Below, in pieces: positions 27,798 to 40,150 of a stretch of DNA of 64,000 nt (the first letter of the stretch is position 1; each line of letters starts with the position of its first letter). The notes beneath the pieces were generated by a model. The model saw only the letters and a list, made by a program, of their open reading frames with translations, did not search any database and was not told the DNA's origin. The position numbers and the translations under genes were made by a program. Source of the DNA: JACZWL01 sp046756445 (GTDB taxonomy: Bacteria > Pseudomonadota > Gammaproteobacteria > Steroidobacterales > Woeseiaceae); the NCBI GenBank assembly GCA_046756445.1, contig JBHHWI010000002.1:1-64000 (forward strand), in the 5' to 3' direction.

Positions 27798-28283
27798 TCA
27801 GGCCTGGCGCAGCCGGAACGTGGAGCGTGTGTCCGCCCCGAGTATCCCGTGTGTCGTCAGCCAGTCCCGTGCATCGTCGGCGTCCTCTTCGAACCAGCGT
27901 TTCGCGCTGCCAAGACGAAAACTGTAGCCCCAGTCATCCATGTCCTGCATCAGCCGTGACCGGCCGGCTTCGGGGATCTCGTCTGCGAGTACTACTTGCA
28001 GGTAGCAGACTGCGCACTCTTCGAGATCGTCGCCGCCGGCATCCCCGTTGATCTTCATTCTTCTTTCCGGCGCCATGCAGATTAGATGGCAGGTCTCGTG
28101 AAGCAATGAATGAAGCGGCGTGTCGCGTCGAACGAACACGCGATTGCCGACAATTCCTGCTTCGGGCTCTCCCCAGAAGCTGCCGTTGATCGACTGCCCG
28201 TCGGGAACGGTTTCCATCGAAAGCCCGTAGCTTCGAAGCAGCCCGGCTACGGGACCCGCAGACAGTTCGGATACCCGCAACAT
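27798..28283 (-). CDS. HExxH-containing putative metallopeptidase-like protein
   Basis: A 161-residue soluble protein without signal peptide. Residues 62-66 read HETCH, an HExxH zinc signature within LHSLLHETCHLICM, and an acidic/Cys segment LEECAVCYLQ follows about 20 residues later and could provide the third ligand. The C terminus contains GYSFRLGSAKRWFEEDADDA. This looks like a small zincin of unknown substrate. It starts two bases after the lptE stop, so it is translationally near-coupled to lptE and leuS. Activity is inferred from the motif only. Confidence 0.7.
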   Translation of the reverse strand: MLRVSELSAGPVAGLLRSYGLSMETVPDGQSINGSFWGEPEAGIVGNRVFVRRDTPLHSLLHETCHLICMAPERRMKINGDAGGDDLEECAVCYLQVVLADEIPEAGRSRLMQDMDDWGYSFRLGSAKRWFEEDADDARDWLTTHGILGADTRSTFRLRQA

Positions 28284-28284
28284 G

Positions 28285-31228
<2,944 letters not shown>

Positions 31229-32767
31229 TCAGATTCGCAGCTGGATCGTCCTGCGTGCGTGCCAGGCGAGGATCAGAACGAGCAGCGAGATGACGGGCCA
31301 GTTTCCGGTTCGCACATAGGGCGTGGCCCCCGTATGCGGAAGGACATCCATGGTCATCGTGGCCTTTTCAAATTGCGGAGCCGTGTCGAGCAACTCGCCT
31401 TTCGGCCCGATGAAAGCGCTCACGCCGTTATTGGTCGCCCGAACGACAAAGCGACCCGCCTCGAGCGCACGCATGCGGGCGATCTGCAGATGCTGGTGCG
31501 GCGCGATCGAATCACCGAACCAGGCATCGTTACTGACGTTGATCAGCACACTCGCCCCGGGGAGCGCATAAAGCTGCTCGGCACCGTAGGCGTCTTCGTA
31601 GCAGATGGCAACGGCGAGTTTGTCGCCACTCCGGCTCTCGAGCAGAGCTTGCTCGTCATCACCGGCGCTCATGTCGCTGGTCGGCAGGCTCATCAGACGC
31701 ATCCAGTTCCGGACGAAGTCCGGCACCGGAAAATATTCGCCGAATGGCACGAGGTGGCGCTTCCGATACGTCTGTCGGCTCCGGCCATCGAGCATGACGA
31801 CGCTGTTGTAGACTTCTCGCGATGGCGGACTGCGTTCGAGGATGCCGAAGAGCAGTGTCTTCGGCTTTTGCCGGAGATCGGACTGCAATACTCTGATATA
31901 ACTCTCGACCCGATCAATCACGGTCGGTATGGCGACCTCGGGCCAGACGACGAGGTCGCTGTCGCCGTGCCCGAGCGTTGCACTGCGATACAGATCGAGT
32001 GTGGGCTGAAACTGCTCAGGCAGCCATTTTCGATCCTGAGAAATGCCGGCCTGCACGATCGTGGTGCGAAGCGGACGGCTTGCCGCTTCGGTCCACTGGA
32101 CGGGTTGAAGTGCGGCGCCGGTCATCCAGGGCAAAACGACCACGCATGCCGACAGCCAGCGCTGTCGCCGGCTCCCGACGATTGCAACCAGCAACGCAGC
32201 CGAACTCAGTACCGTCAGCGTGGAAGTCCCGTAGACGCCGACAAGCGGCGCCCAGCCGGCAAGTGGCGAATCGATCTGGCTGTAGCCGACCGCGAGCCAG
32301 GGAAATCCGCTGAGGAACCAGCCCCTGAGCCACTCGATCGCCACCCATGCAGCCGGCGCGACGACCAGCAGCCTCCACGGATTACCATCGCTCAGGCGTG
32401 AAATCATCCACCCGGCCGCCGAGCAGTAGGCTGCCATGATGAGGACCAGACACAGCATGATCAGGATGGCCACCCAGAGAGGCGCCTGACCGAATACATG
32501 AATCGAAACGTAGAGCCAGTACGTCCCGCTCAGAAACAGCCCCGTGCCGTACCAGAAGGTCAGTTTTGCGGCCACCCGCGGCGGCGAATACAAGCAGGCA
32601 AAAAGCGCCGGCAGCAGCAGTACCGGCATGAGCAGGTAATAACCGAAAGGGGCGAATGTCAGCGTGAGCAGGACGCCGAATACCAGGAAGACGAATTGGC
32701 CGGCACGCGGCCTGGCGTGCAGGAACTGCCGGACCGGATCAGCCGGTCGCAGCTTCTCTTCTGTCAC
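31229..32767 (-). CDS. lnt: Apolipoprotein N-acyltransferase
   Basis: Inner-membrane enzyme that adds the third acyl chain to lipoproteins. The 512-residue product has about six N-terminal helices and a periplasmic nitrilase-like domain with the catalytic Glu in VVWPEVAIPTV, Lys in YRKRHLVPFGEYFP and Cys in VAICYEDAYG (about residue 388), and a final C-terminal helix. The start is GTG, overlapping the end of corC by 29 bases. The corC-lnt order is standard. Confidence 0.96.
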   Translation of the reverse strand: MTEEKLRPADPVRQFLHARPRAGQFVFLVFGVLLTLTFAPFGYYLLMPVLLLPALFACLYSPPRVAAKLTFWYGTGLFLSGTYWLYVSIHVFGQAPLWVAILIMLCLVLIMAAYCSAAGWMISRLSDGNPWRLLVVAPAAWVAIEWLRGWFLSGFPWLAVGYSQIDSPLAGWAPLVGVYGTSTLTVLSSAALLVAIVGSRRQRWLSACVVVLPWMTGAALQPVQWTEAASRPLRTTIVQAGISQDRKWLPEQFQPTLDLYRSATLGHGDSDLVVWPEVAIPTVIDRVESYIRVLQSDLRQKPKTLLFGILERSPPSREVYNSVVMLDGRSRQTYRKRHLVPFGEYFPVPDFVRNWMRLMSLPTSDMSAGDDEQALLESRSGDKLAVAICYEDAYGAEQLYALPGASVLINVSNDAWFGDSIAPHQHLQIARMRALEAGRFVVRATNNGVSAFIGPKGELLDTAPQFEKATMTMDVLPHTGATPYVRTGNWPVISLLVLILAWHARRTIQLRI

Positions 32768-33608
32768 GCTGTACCTGCAGGGTATCGATGCGCCTGCGAT
32801 CCGCCTTGGTCACCTGAAAATCGAATCCGTTGAAATGAAGGTGCTCGCCGCGGCGCGGCAGGCGTCCAAGCTCGTGCATGATGAGACCACCGATAGTGTC
32901 GTATTCGTCATCGGTGAGTGCGCACTCGAAATACTCGTTGAAATCCTCGATCCGTGTCAGGGCCCGCACGGTGTAGCTCGGGCGGCCGTCCCTCTCGGCA
33001 TCTTTTTGAATGAATTCGGCCTCCTCCTGGTCATGTTCATCGTCGATTTCACCGACGATTTCCTCGAGCACGTCCTCGATGGTCAAGAGCCCGGACACGC
33101 CGCCGTACTCGTCGACGACGATCGCCATATGATTGTGGCTGTCCCGGAACTCCTTGAGTAGCGCGTTAAGGCGTTTCGACTCCGGGATGACCGATGCCGG
33201 ACGCAGGAGTTTTTCGATTTGTGGCCCACCCACGTCCGAATCGCCGTAAAAGCGCAACAGGTCCTTGGCAAGCAATATGCCCAGTACGTCGTCCCTGTCT
33301 TCGCCGATCACCGGGAATCGCGAGTGACCTGACCGGATGATGACCTCGAGCATCTCGTCGAAACTCTGGTCACGCTCGATAACGACCATCTGGGAGCGTG
33401 GCACCATCACCTCGCGAACGTGGGTTTCGGCCACCTCGAATACGCCGGTGAGCATTTCCTGCTCTTCCGGCTCGAAAACACTCTCGGCCTGTTGTAGTAA
33501 ATCGTGAATTTCTTCGCGGCTCCAGGGCTCACCTTTGATTGCGCGGAACACGCGCTTGAATACGCCGGTTGCCCCTGTGCCGCCGGTACTTGGCGGTTTG
33601 TCGTTCAT
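32739..33608 (-). CDS. corC: CorC/HlyC family CBS-domain protein (magnesium/cobalt efflux)
   Basis: The 289-residue soluble protein has two CBS domains (MVPRSQMVVIERDQSFDEML and LRPASVIPESKRLNALLKEF) and a C-terminal transporter-associated domain (IEDFNEYFECALTDDEYDTIGGLIMHELG). CorC-type proteins influence Mg/Co efflux with CorA. It lacks the membrane DUF21 domain, as E. coli CorC does. The ATG at 33608 fits the family; the upstream frame is GC-rich shadow. It follows ybeY by 41 bases. Confidence 0.94.
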   Translation of the reverse strand: MNDKPPSTGGTGATGVFKRVFRAIKGEPWSREEIHDLLQQAESVFEPEEQEMLTGVFEVAETHVREVMVPRSQMVVIERDQSFDEMLEVIIRSGHSRFPVIGEDRDDVLGILLAKDLLRFYGDSDVGGPQIEKLLRPASVIPESKRLNALLKEFRDSHNHMAIVVDEYGGVSGLLTIEDVLEEIVGEIDDEHDQEEAEFIQKDAERDGRPSYTVRALTRIEDFNEYFECALTDDEYDTIGGLIMHELGRLPRRGEHLHFNGFDFQVTKADRRRIDTLQVQRDRREAATG

Positions 33609-33649
33609 CGATGTGTCACACCCTGGTCCAACATTGTAACAGTCCGGCA

Positions 33650-34123
33650 TCAGCCGGCCCGGTAGGGGTCTCCATAGCCGCGATCCGCCAGAATCCGCTT
33701 TTCCACGGCTTCCATCTCGGCCGCCTGGCTCGGTCTCTGATGCACATATCCCATCAGGTGCAGCATGCCGTGCACCAGCAGGTGGCCCCAGTGCCCGGCC
33801 GGGCTCTTGCGCTGGTCCTCCGCCTCCTGCTCGACCAGCGGCCCGCAAATCACGAGATCGCCGAGCGGGCGAGCCTGACTCTCAGGCAGGCCGCAGACGT
33901 CCGCGGGGAATGCAAGCACGTTTGTCGCCCTGTCCCGCTGCCGATACTGCCTGTTCAGGTTGCGGCTCTCGTCCTCGTCTACGACTCTGACCGCCACCTC
34001 GCATTGTCTCTTCGCGTTCCCGCCGCCCGCGAGATATGCCTGCGTCAGCCAGTAACGAACATCGGACTCCGGCGGAACACTGACGACCGGACAGGCAACC
34101 TGCAGATCAACGGATAGTTTCAT
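33650..34123 (-). CDS. ybeY: Endoribonuclease YbeY (rRNA maturation)
   Basis: Metal-dependent RNase needed for 16S rRNA 3' maturation. The 157-residue product has NRQYRQRDRATNVLAFP and LGDLVICGPLVEQEA. The zinc motif reads HGMLHLMGYVH where the family is normally HGxLHLxGYDH, so the Asp before the last His is replaced by Val; all three His ligands are kept. It lies five bases after the phoH stop. Confidence 0.95.
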   Translation of the reverse strand: MKLSVDLQVACPVVSVPPESDVRYWLTQAYLAGGGNAKRQCEVAVRVVDEDESRNLNRQYRQRDRATNVLAFPADVCGLPESQARPLGDLVICGPLVEQEAEDQRKSPAGHWGHLLVHGMLHLMGYVHQRPSQAAEMEAVEKRILADRGYGDPYRAG

Positions 34124-34128
34124 CCCCG

Positions 34129-35133
34129 CTATTTCTTCAATCCACCGTTGCCGTCGGCCTCGTATGCCTCGACGATGCGCTGTACCAGCTCGTGCCGGAC
34201 GACATCGTTCGGTGTAAAAAACGTAAATGCGACGCCACCGACATCGTTGAGAATCTTCACCGCGTTCTTCAAACCGGATTGTTGTCCGGCCGGCAGGTCG
34301 ATCTGCGTGATATCGCCCGTCACCACGGCATGTGATCCGAACCCTATCCGGGTCAGAAACATTTTCATTTGAGCGACACTGGTATTCTGCGCTTCGTCGA
34401 GTATCACGAAGGACTCGTTGAGCGACCGTCCGCGCATGAAGGCGAGCGGCGCAATTTCGATGACGTTGCGTTCGATCAACCGCGCGACATGTTCCGGACC
34501 CAGCATATCGAAGAGCGCGTCATACATCGGCCGCAAGTACGGATCGACTTTTTGCGACATGTCTCCCGGCAGGAAGCCGAGACTCTCCCCGGCTTCGACC
34601 GCAGGTCGCACCAGGACGATTCGTCTGACCAGTCCGGCATCGAGCGCATCGATCGCGCAGGCAACGGCCAGATAGGTCTTGCCTGTGCCGGCGGGGCCGA
34701 TGCCGAATGCGAGATCGTTGTCACGAATACTTGCGAAATACGCGCGTTGATTTGCGCCTCTTGCGCGCACCAGCTTCAGCCTCGTCTGGATTTCGAACCG
34801 GTCGCCTGCAACGTCGGATGAATGCGGCTCGGCCTGGATGTCTGCGGGCTCACCATCTTTCATCACTGATTCCTGCAGGCACATATGCACGCGCTCGCGA
34901 TCCAGCCGCTCGCTGCTGGTCAGCTGAAAGAGCGAGCGAATCACGTCCGTGCCGATCCGGGTAGCGCCCGGATTGCCCGACACCCTGAAGCAATTTCCCC
35001 GGCTGGAGATATCGACGTTGAGGCGGCGTTCTATTTGCCGCAAGTGTTCATCGAACTGGCCACAGAGATTGGCCAGTCGACTGTTATCGGCGGGTTCCAG
35101 GACGATGTCCTGGGATATTTGTACGGTGTTCAA
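34129..35133 (-). CDS. PhoH family ATPase (YbeZ-like)
   Basis: The 334-residue product has a KH-like N-terminal region and an ATPase core with Walker A GPAGTGKTYLAVACA (about 148), VRPAVEAGESLGFLPGDM, Walker B-type SFVILDEAQNTSVAQMK and VVTGDITQIDLP. PhoH/YbeZ works with YbeY in RNA metabolism. Translation starts at a TTG at 35133 because no ATG fits. It is probably the first gene of a phoH-ybeY-corC-lnt operon; about 100 bases separate it from miaB. Confidence 0.95.
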   Translation of the reverse strand: MNTVQISQDIVLEPADNSRLANLCGQFDEHLRQIERRLNVDISSRGNCFRVSGNPGATRIGTDVIRSLFQLTSSERLDRERVHMCLQESVMKDGEPADIQAEPHSSDVAGDRFEIQTRLKLVRARGANQRAYFASIRDNDLAFGIGPAGTGKTYLAVACAIDALDAGLVRRIVLVRPAVEAGESLGFLPGDMSQKVDPYLRPMYDALFDMLGPEHVARLIERNVIEIAPLAFMRGRSLNESFVILDEAQNTSVAQMKMFLTRIGFGSHAVVTGDITQIDLPAGQQSGLKNAVKILNDVGGVAFTFFTPNDVVRHELVQRIVEAYEADGNGGLKK

Positions 35134-35234
35134 TGTGGGGGTATTTGACCTCTATTCAAAACGGTTGGTTCGACGCTTCCAAGCCTACCGCGAAGGCATC
35201 GGACATGGAATACCGAAGTTCACAATTAGGGTAA

Positions 35235-36575
35235 TTACGCTACAGCCCTTGTATTTACAAGTCGTCCACGCAGGGAATTCGGCAGAGCCTCGATTATCAG
35301 GACGTCGACAAACCGTCCCACGCAGGCGGCGTCGCCGTCCAGATTCACCCAGCGCATGTTTTCGGTGCGCCCGGCATACCGGGCGGGATCCTTCCTGGAC
35401 GGTCGCTCGACGAGCACGGTCTGTATCGTGCCGACCATTGCATTGCTGATCGCCATCGCCTGGTTGTTGATCCGCGCCTGCAACAATTGCAGGCGTTCTT
35501 TCTTGACTTTCATCGGCGTGTCATCCGCGAAAGCGGCCGCCGGTGTACCCGGACGCGCGCTGTAGATGAAGCTGAAGGACTGATCGAAGCCGACCTCGGC
35601 AATAAGGTTCATCGTGGCTTCGAAGTCCTCGTCGCTCTCACCCGGAAAACCGACAATGAAATCGGAGGAAACGGATATATCCGGCCTGACGTTTCTGAGC
35701 TTTCTTATTTTTTGCTTGTACTCGATCGTCGTATGACCTCGCTTCATACGGGCAAGTATGCGATCGGAACCGCTCTGCACGGGCAGGTGAAGAAAATTCG
35801 CGAGCTTCGGCACCTCCGCATAGGCCCGAATCAGGCTGTCCGTAAATTCGACCGGGTGCGATGTCGTAAACCTGATCCTGTCGATGCCGTCGATCGCGGC
35901 GACATAATAAATAAGGGTGGCGAGGTCGGCAATTTGTCCGTCGTGCAAAATTCCCCGATACGCATTTACGTTCTGCCCCAGCAGATTGACCTCGCGAACC
36001 CCCTGGCCGGCAAGATGCACGATTTCCGTCACGACATCGTCGAGCGGTCGGCTGATTTCCTCACCACGCGTATACGGCACGACGCAGAATGTGCAGTACT
36101 TGCTGCAGCCCTCCATGACCGATACGAAAGCGGCAGGCCCTTCGGCGCGCGGTTCGGGCAGACTGTCGAATTTCTCGATCTCCGGAAAGGAGATATCGAC
36201 GACCGGCCCGCCCTTGTCGCGCGCATCGTCGATCATCCCGGGGAGTCGGTGCAGGGTTTGCGGACCGAAAACGACATCCACGAACGGCGCCCGGCGGATG
36301 ATACCGTCGCCTTCCTGACTGGCGACGCAGCCGCCCACCCCGATTAACAGGTCCGGACGCTTTTCTTTCCAGCTGCGCCACCGGCCCAGCTCCGAAAACA
36401 CTTTCTCCTGCGCTTTTTCGCGAATGGAGCAGGTGTTGACCAGGAGCAGATCCGCGTCCTCCGGCTTCTCGGTCAGTTCATAGCCGTGAGACTCCCGCAG
36501 CACGTCCACCATCTTCTCCGAGTCGTACTCGTTCATCTGGCAGCCGAAGGTTCGGATGTAGAGTTTTTCAGGCAA
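35235..36575 (-). CDS. miaB: tRNA-2-methylthio-N6-dimethylallyladenosine synthase
   Basis: Radical-SAM methylthiotransferase modifying A37 of tRNAs. The 446-residue product has the N-terminal cluster cysteines in [28 protein letters not shown] and GVGGCVASQ, the radical-[18 protein letters not shown] (about 157-164) and a C-terminal TRAM domain. The length is typical. It sits upstream of phoH as in related genomes. Confidence 0.97.
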   Translation of the reverse strand: MPEKLYIRTFGCQMNEYDSEKMVDVLRESHGYELTEKPEDADLLLVNTCSIREKAQEKVFSELGRWRSWKEKRPDLLIGVGGCVASQEGDGIIRRAPFVDVVFGPQTLHRLPGMIDDARDKGGPVVDISFPEIEKFDSLPEPRAEGPAAFVSVMEGCSKYCTFCVVPYTRGEEISRPLDDVVTEIVHLAGQGVREVNLLGQNVNAYRGILHDGQIADLATLIYYVAAIDGIDRIRFTTSHPVEFTDSLIRAYAEVPKLANFLHLPVQSGSDRILARMKRGHTTIEYKQKIRKLRNVRPDISVSSDFIVGFPGESDEDFEATMNLIAEVGFDQSFSFIYSARPGTPAAAFADDTPMKVKKERLQLLQARINNQAMAISNAMVGTIQTVLVERPSRKDPARYAGRTENMRWVNLDGDAACVGRFVDVLIIEALPNSLRGRLVNTRAVA

Positions 36576-36608
36576 TATCGGAAATAACGTATTGAATAAA
36601 AGGAAATT

Positions 36609-38321
36609 TTAACGAATGAATCCCATGCTTTCCAGCTTCACGAGGACCCGGTGGGCCGCCAGATCGGGCGAGATGTCGGATGTGTCGATGACCATCTCGG
36701 GCGATTCCGGCGTTTCATAGGGATCGCTGATACCGGTGAACTCCTTGATGATGCCGGCCCGCGCTTTGGCGTACAGACCCTTTCGGTCGCGTTCCTCGCA
36801 GACGTCCAGCGGCGTCGATACGTGTACTTCGATGAACCCGCCATTCGGGCCGACCGTTTCGCGAACCATCCTGCGCGTGTGGGCATAGGGCGCGATCGGT
36901 GCGCAGATCGCGATGCCGCCGTTTTTCGTTATCTCGCTCGCAACGTAACCGATTCGAAGAATATTGAGGTCGCGGTGTGCCTTCGTAAATCCGAGCTCGC
37001 TCGACAGGTTCTTGCGAACGATGTCGCCATCGAGCAGGCTGACCGGCCGACCTCCGATTTCCATCAGCTTGGTCATCAGGGCGTGCGCGATGGTCGATTT
37101 TCCGGATCCGGACAGACCCGTGAAAAATATTGTAAAGCCCTGCTTGTGACGCGCCGGATGCGTTCTCCTGAGTTCCTCGACAACATCCCGAAAAGAAAAC
37201 CAGTCCGGAATATCCAGGCCTTCCTGAAGACGACGTCGAAGTTCCGTCCCGGAGATGTCGAGGACGTGATCGTCATCGGACGTCTGGTCGACGGGTACGT
37301 ATTGTGCGCGGTTTTCCGCGTACACCATCATGCGAAACGGCACCATGCTGATATCGAGTTCTTCCTCATGCGTCTTCAGCAGTTCCTGCGCGTCGTAATG
37401 ACCGTAGAAGTCCCTGCCTTTGCTGTCCTTGCCGGGACCAGCATGATCGCGACCGACAATCAGGTGTGTACAGCCGTAGTTCTTTCGAATGATCGCGTGC
37501 CACAGCGCTTCTCTCGGGCCGCCCATTCGCATCGCGAGCGGCAGCAGGCTTAACATGCTGGTCTGCTCGGGATAACGCTTGACGACGTGTTCGTAACACC
37601 GCACACGCGTGAAATGATCGATGTCGCCGGGCTTGGTCATGCCCACCACCGGATGAATCAGCAGGTTCGCTTCCACGTCCCTGGCGGCTCTCAGCGTGAG
37701 CTCCTGATGCGCCCTGTGCATCGGGTTTCGCGTCTGGAACGCGACCACCTTGCGCCAGCCGAGTTTCCGAAAGCGCTCCCGGACTTCCGCCGGCGAGTCC
37801 CGCAGGTGCTTGAAATCGTAGTGCGTCGGCGCCTCGACCCCCATCAGCCGGCCACCGACATAAACGGAATTACCTATATTATTCAGATAGTTCACTGCAG
37901 GATGTAATTCATCTGTGGTGCCGAAGACCCGTTTGGCCTCGGCTGTCCTGTCAGGTGTCCAACTATCGCCGACCTGCAGCGTGGCGATCAGTACGCCCTC
38001 CAGGTCCCTGAGTGCCACGTGCTCGCCGGTTTGCAGCCCCGCTGCAAAGTCCTCGCTCACATCCAGGGTGACCGGTATCGGCCAGAGCACGCCGCTGGTC
38101 AGGCGCATCGTCTCGACGACGGATTCGTAATCGGCCTTGTTCAGGAATCCTTCGAGCGGCGAGAACGCGCCATTCAGGAGGAGCTCGAGATCGCAGAGCT
38201 GACGAGGCGTCAGGTCCCAGGACGGATAGTCCCTGGCCTTGAGCCTTTCCTTCTCTGCCTGCTCCGCTGAAAGATAGAGATCTTGCAGCGCGCCGCCGTG
38301 CGGTTCCTTGAACGCCCCCAT
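36609..38321 (-). CDS. Bifunctional sulfate adenylyltransferase / adenylylsulfate kinase
   Basis: A 570-residue fusion. Residues 1 to about 385 are an ATP sulfurylase of the Sat type, with QTRNPMHRAHQELTLRAA, the GRDHAGPGKDSKGRDFYG loop and DISGTELRRRLQEG. Residues from about 395 are APS kinase (CysC) with P-loop [30 protein letters not shown] and FIEVHVSTPLDVCEERDRKGLY. Together they turn sulfate and ATP into PAPS, for assimilation or sulfation. No cysND, cysH or sulfotransferase gene is adjacent. Both catalytic motif sets look intact. Confidence 0.95.
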   Translation of the reverse strand: MGAFKEPHGGALQDLYLSAEQAEKERLKARDYPSWDLTPRQLCDLELLLNGAFSPLEGFLNKADYESVVETMRLTSGVLWPIPVTLDVSEDFAAGLQTGEHVALRDLEGVLIATLQVGDSWTPDRTAEAKRVFGTTDELHPAVNYLNNIGNSVYVGGRLMGVEAPTHYDFKHLRDSPAEVRERFRKLGWRKVVAFQTRNPMHRAHQELTLRAARDVEANLLIHPVVGMTKPGDIDHFTRVRCYEHVVKRYPEQTSMLSLLPLAMRMGGPREALWHAIIRKNYGCTHLIVGRDHAGPGKDSKGRDFYGHYDAQELLKTHEEELDISMVPFRMMVYAENRAQYVPVDQTSDDDHVLDISGTELRRRLQEGLDIPDWFSFRDVVEELRRTHPARHKQGFTIFFTGLSGSGKSTIAHALMTKLMEIGGRPVSLLDGDIVRKNLSSELGFTKAHRDLNILRIGYVASEITKNGGIAICAPIAPYAHTRRMVRETVGPNGGFIEVHVSTPLDVCEERDRKGLYAKARAGIIKEFTGISDPYETPESPEMVIDTSDISPDLAAHRVLVKLESMGFIR

Positions 38322-38339
38322 GAAGCCGAAAGAGATGCC

Positions 38340-38774
38340 CTAGAACGGAATATCGTCGTCGAAGTCGTCGCCGGACGGCTGCGGCGGGGGCGCGCTCGGC
38401 GGCGGGGAATCGCTCATGGCGGGCGCGCCGGCGGCCGATCTGCTGCCGAGCATCTGCATCTCGTCAGCGATGATCTCGGTGGTATAGCGGTCGTTGCCAT
38501 CTCTGTCCTGCCATTTCCGGGTGCGCAGCTTTCCTTCCACGTAAACCTGAGATCCCTTGCGCAGATACTCTGCCGCGATCTCGGCCAGCCGGCCAAACAT
38601 AGCCACGTTGTGCCATTCGGTGCGGTCCTTCTGCTCTCCCGTCTGCTTGTCCTTCCACGATTCGTTGGTCGCGACACGCAGGTTGGTGACCGCCGAACCG
38701 CTGGGCATATAACGGGTGTCCGGATCCTGCCCGAGATTACCGATGACGATTACTTTGTTAACTCCACGGGCCAT
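38340..38774 (-). CDS. ssb: Single-stranded DNA-binding protein
   Basis: The 144-residue product has the OB fold (residues 1 to about 105: [48 protein letters not shown] in part), a short Pro/Gly linker and the acidic protein-interaction tip DDDIPF. The linker is short compared with E. coli SSB (178). The order uvrA (divergent), MFS, ssb is conserved with Pseudomonas. I see no convincing LexA box upstream. Confidence 0.97.
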   Translation of the reverse strand: MARGVNKVIVIGNLGQDPDTRYMPSGSAVTNLRVATNESWKDKQTGEQKDRTEWHNVAMFGRLAEIAAEYLRKGSQVYVEGKLRTRKWQDRDGNDRYTTEIIADEMQMLGSRSAAGAPAMSDSPPPSAPPPQPSGDDFDDDIPF

Positions 38775-38867
38775 AGCTGGTTCTCTTTATTGTCAGCGCT
38801 CGGTTTCGCGAGGGGGTGCCTATTGTAGGCCCTGTCTCACCAATTGCCAGCCCGATTTCCGGCCGAA

Positions 38868-40070
38868 TCAGGCCTTTTCCCGGCCACCCGGCCGTGAACC
38901 GGCAAGCTGATGGAATGTCAGCCAGACGCCGGCCATCGCCGCACAAGCCATGAACACACGGGCCGGCTGCCCGTCAGCCAGGAATCTTCCGCCGATCAGG
39001 CCTCCGGCGAATGCGCCGAGGAACTGGGAGCTCGAGAAGACCCCGAGGGATGCGCCGCGGAGTGAGCCGTCGGCCAGGATCGACAGACGCGCCGGGAGGC
39101 CGGCCTCGAGGAAATTGAAGCCCGCGAAAAACACCGCGAGGGCGATGAAGACGGGCAGCAGGGTGACGCTGCCGAGAGCCAGCAACAGTTGCCCGGCGAG
39201 CAAAAAGACCAGCGCCACCCGTATCGTCCCCGCTCTGCCTTTGCGGTCATCGACGAGAATCAGCGGAATCGTGCCCGCGAGCGACAGGATCAGGGCGCCG
39301 ACATAGATTTTCCAGTGGTCCGCCAGCACGATACCCAGACCGTTCTTCAGCAGGAATGGCAGGGCGACAAAGCTGGCGGTCAGCAGCGCGTGTAACACGA
39401 ACACATAGGCGTCCAGGCGCAGCAGATCGGGGCGAAGCGCCGCTGCTGCGGATACGCCCGAGGTGGCTCCCGGCCGCCCGGCACCCCCGGGCAGCGCGGT
39501 CAGGAGCACAGCTGAAACGACCGCAAGCAGTGCGGCCAACCAGAACAGCGACCGGACGCCCGATTGCGCCGCGATGATGGGGCCGATGATCAGGGCCAGC
39601 AAGAAAGAGGCGCCAATGCCGATGCCCAGCACCGCCATGGTGCGTGTCCGGACCTGCTCCCGGGTCGCATCCACCATCAGGGCCGTCAGCGTTGCCGAGA
39701 TCGCACCCGCACCCTGCAGAAACCGGCCGGCAATAACACCGGCAATCGTGTCGCTCAATGCGGCCAGGACACTGCCGGCGGCGAACAGGGCGAGACCGAG
39801 GAGAACGACCGGCACGCGACCGATACGGTCGGACAGCAAGCCGAACGGAATCTGCAGGCCGGCCTGCGTTAGCCCGTATGCGCCGACAGCCAGGCCGACC
39901 AGCATCGGCGTTGCGCCCTCGAGGTCGGCTGCAAAGATGGACATAACGGGCAACAGCGCGAACAGGCCGAACATGCGGCACATCGCGACCAGCGAAACAA
40001 CCGCGACTGCGCGCCGCTCTTTCGGCAGCATCGTCCGGAGATTCGCGCTGTAATCATCGCTTGCTGTCAC
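38868..40070 (-). CDS. MFS transporter (YajR-like exporter)
   Basis: A 400-residue protein with 12 predicted helices. The loop 2-3 motif LLSDRIGRVPVVLLGLALFAAG matches the major facilitator superfamily motif A, and GRFLQGAGAISATLTALMVDATR matches the drug-exporter motif. It resembles the MFS gene found between ssb and uvrA in pseudomonads. The extra C-terminal YAM domain of E. coli YajR is absent. The substrate is unknown. Confidence 0.9.
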   Translation of the reverse strand: MTASDDYSANLRTMLPKERRAVAVVSLVAMCRMFGLFALLPVMSIFAADLEGATPMLVGLAVGAYGLTQAGLQIPFGLLSDRIGRVPVVLLGLALFAAGSVLAALSDTIAGVIAGRFLQGAGAISATLTALMVDATREQVRTRTMAVLGIGIGASFLLALIIGPIIAAQSGVRSLFWLAALLAVVSAVLLTALPGGAGRPGATSGVSAAAALRPDLLRLDAYVFVLHALLTASFVALPFLLKNGLGIVLADHWKIYVGALILSLAGTIPLILVDDRKGRAGTIRVALVFLLAGQLLLALGSVTLLPVFIALAVFFAGFNFLEAGLPARLSILADGSLRGASLGVFSSSQFLGAFAGGLIGGRFLADGQPARVFMACAAMAGVWLTFHQLAGSRPGGREKA

Positions 40071-40090
40071 TGGCAGGCAACGCCCCTTTG

Positions 40091-40117
40091 CGCCGCACTG
40101 ATGCGGCGGCGTATATT
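40091..40117. promoter_or_regulatory. Inverted repeat and -10-like element in the MFS/uvrA divergent gap
   Basis: CGCCGCA (40091-40097) and TGCGGCG (40102-40108) form a 7-bp inverted repeat around CTGA. TATATT follows at 40112-40117, about 33 bases before the uvrA ATG, and is a plausible -10 for uvrA with only a weak -35. The repeat could be an operator. It does not match the LexA consensus. Confidence 0.3.
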
Positions 40118-40150
40118 AGCAGGTTGGCCGGCGTTTACTGCTAAAACCTT

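Noticed and set aside
38775..40150. LexA (SOS) boxes near ssb and uvrA
   Set aside because: No CTG-N10-CAG sequence with the expected AT-rich centre is present upstream of either gene.
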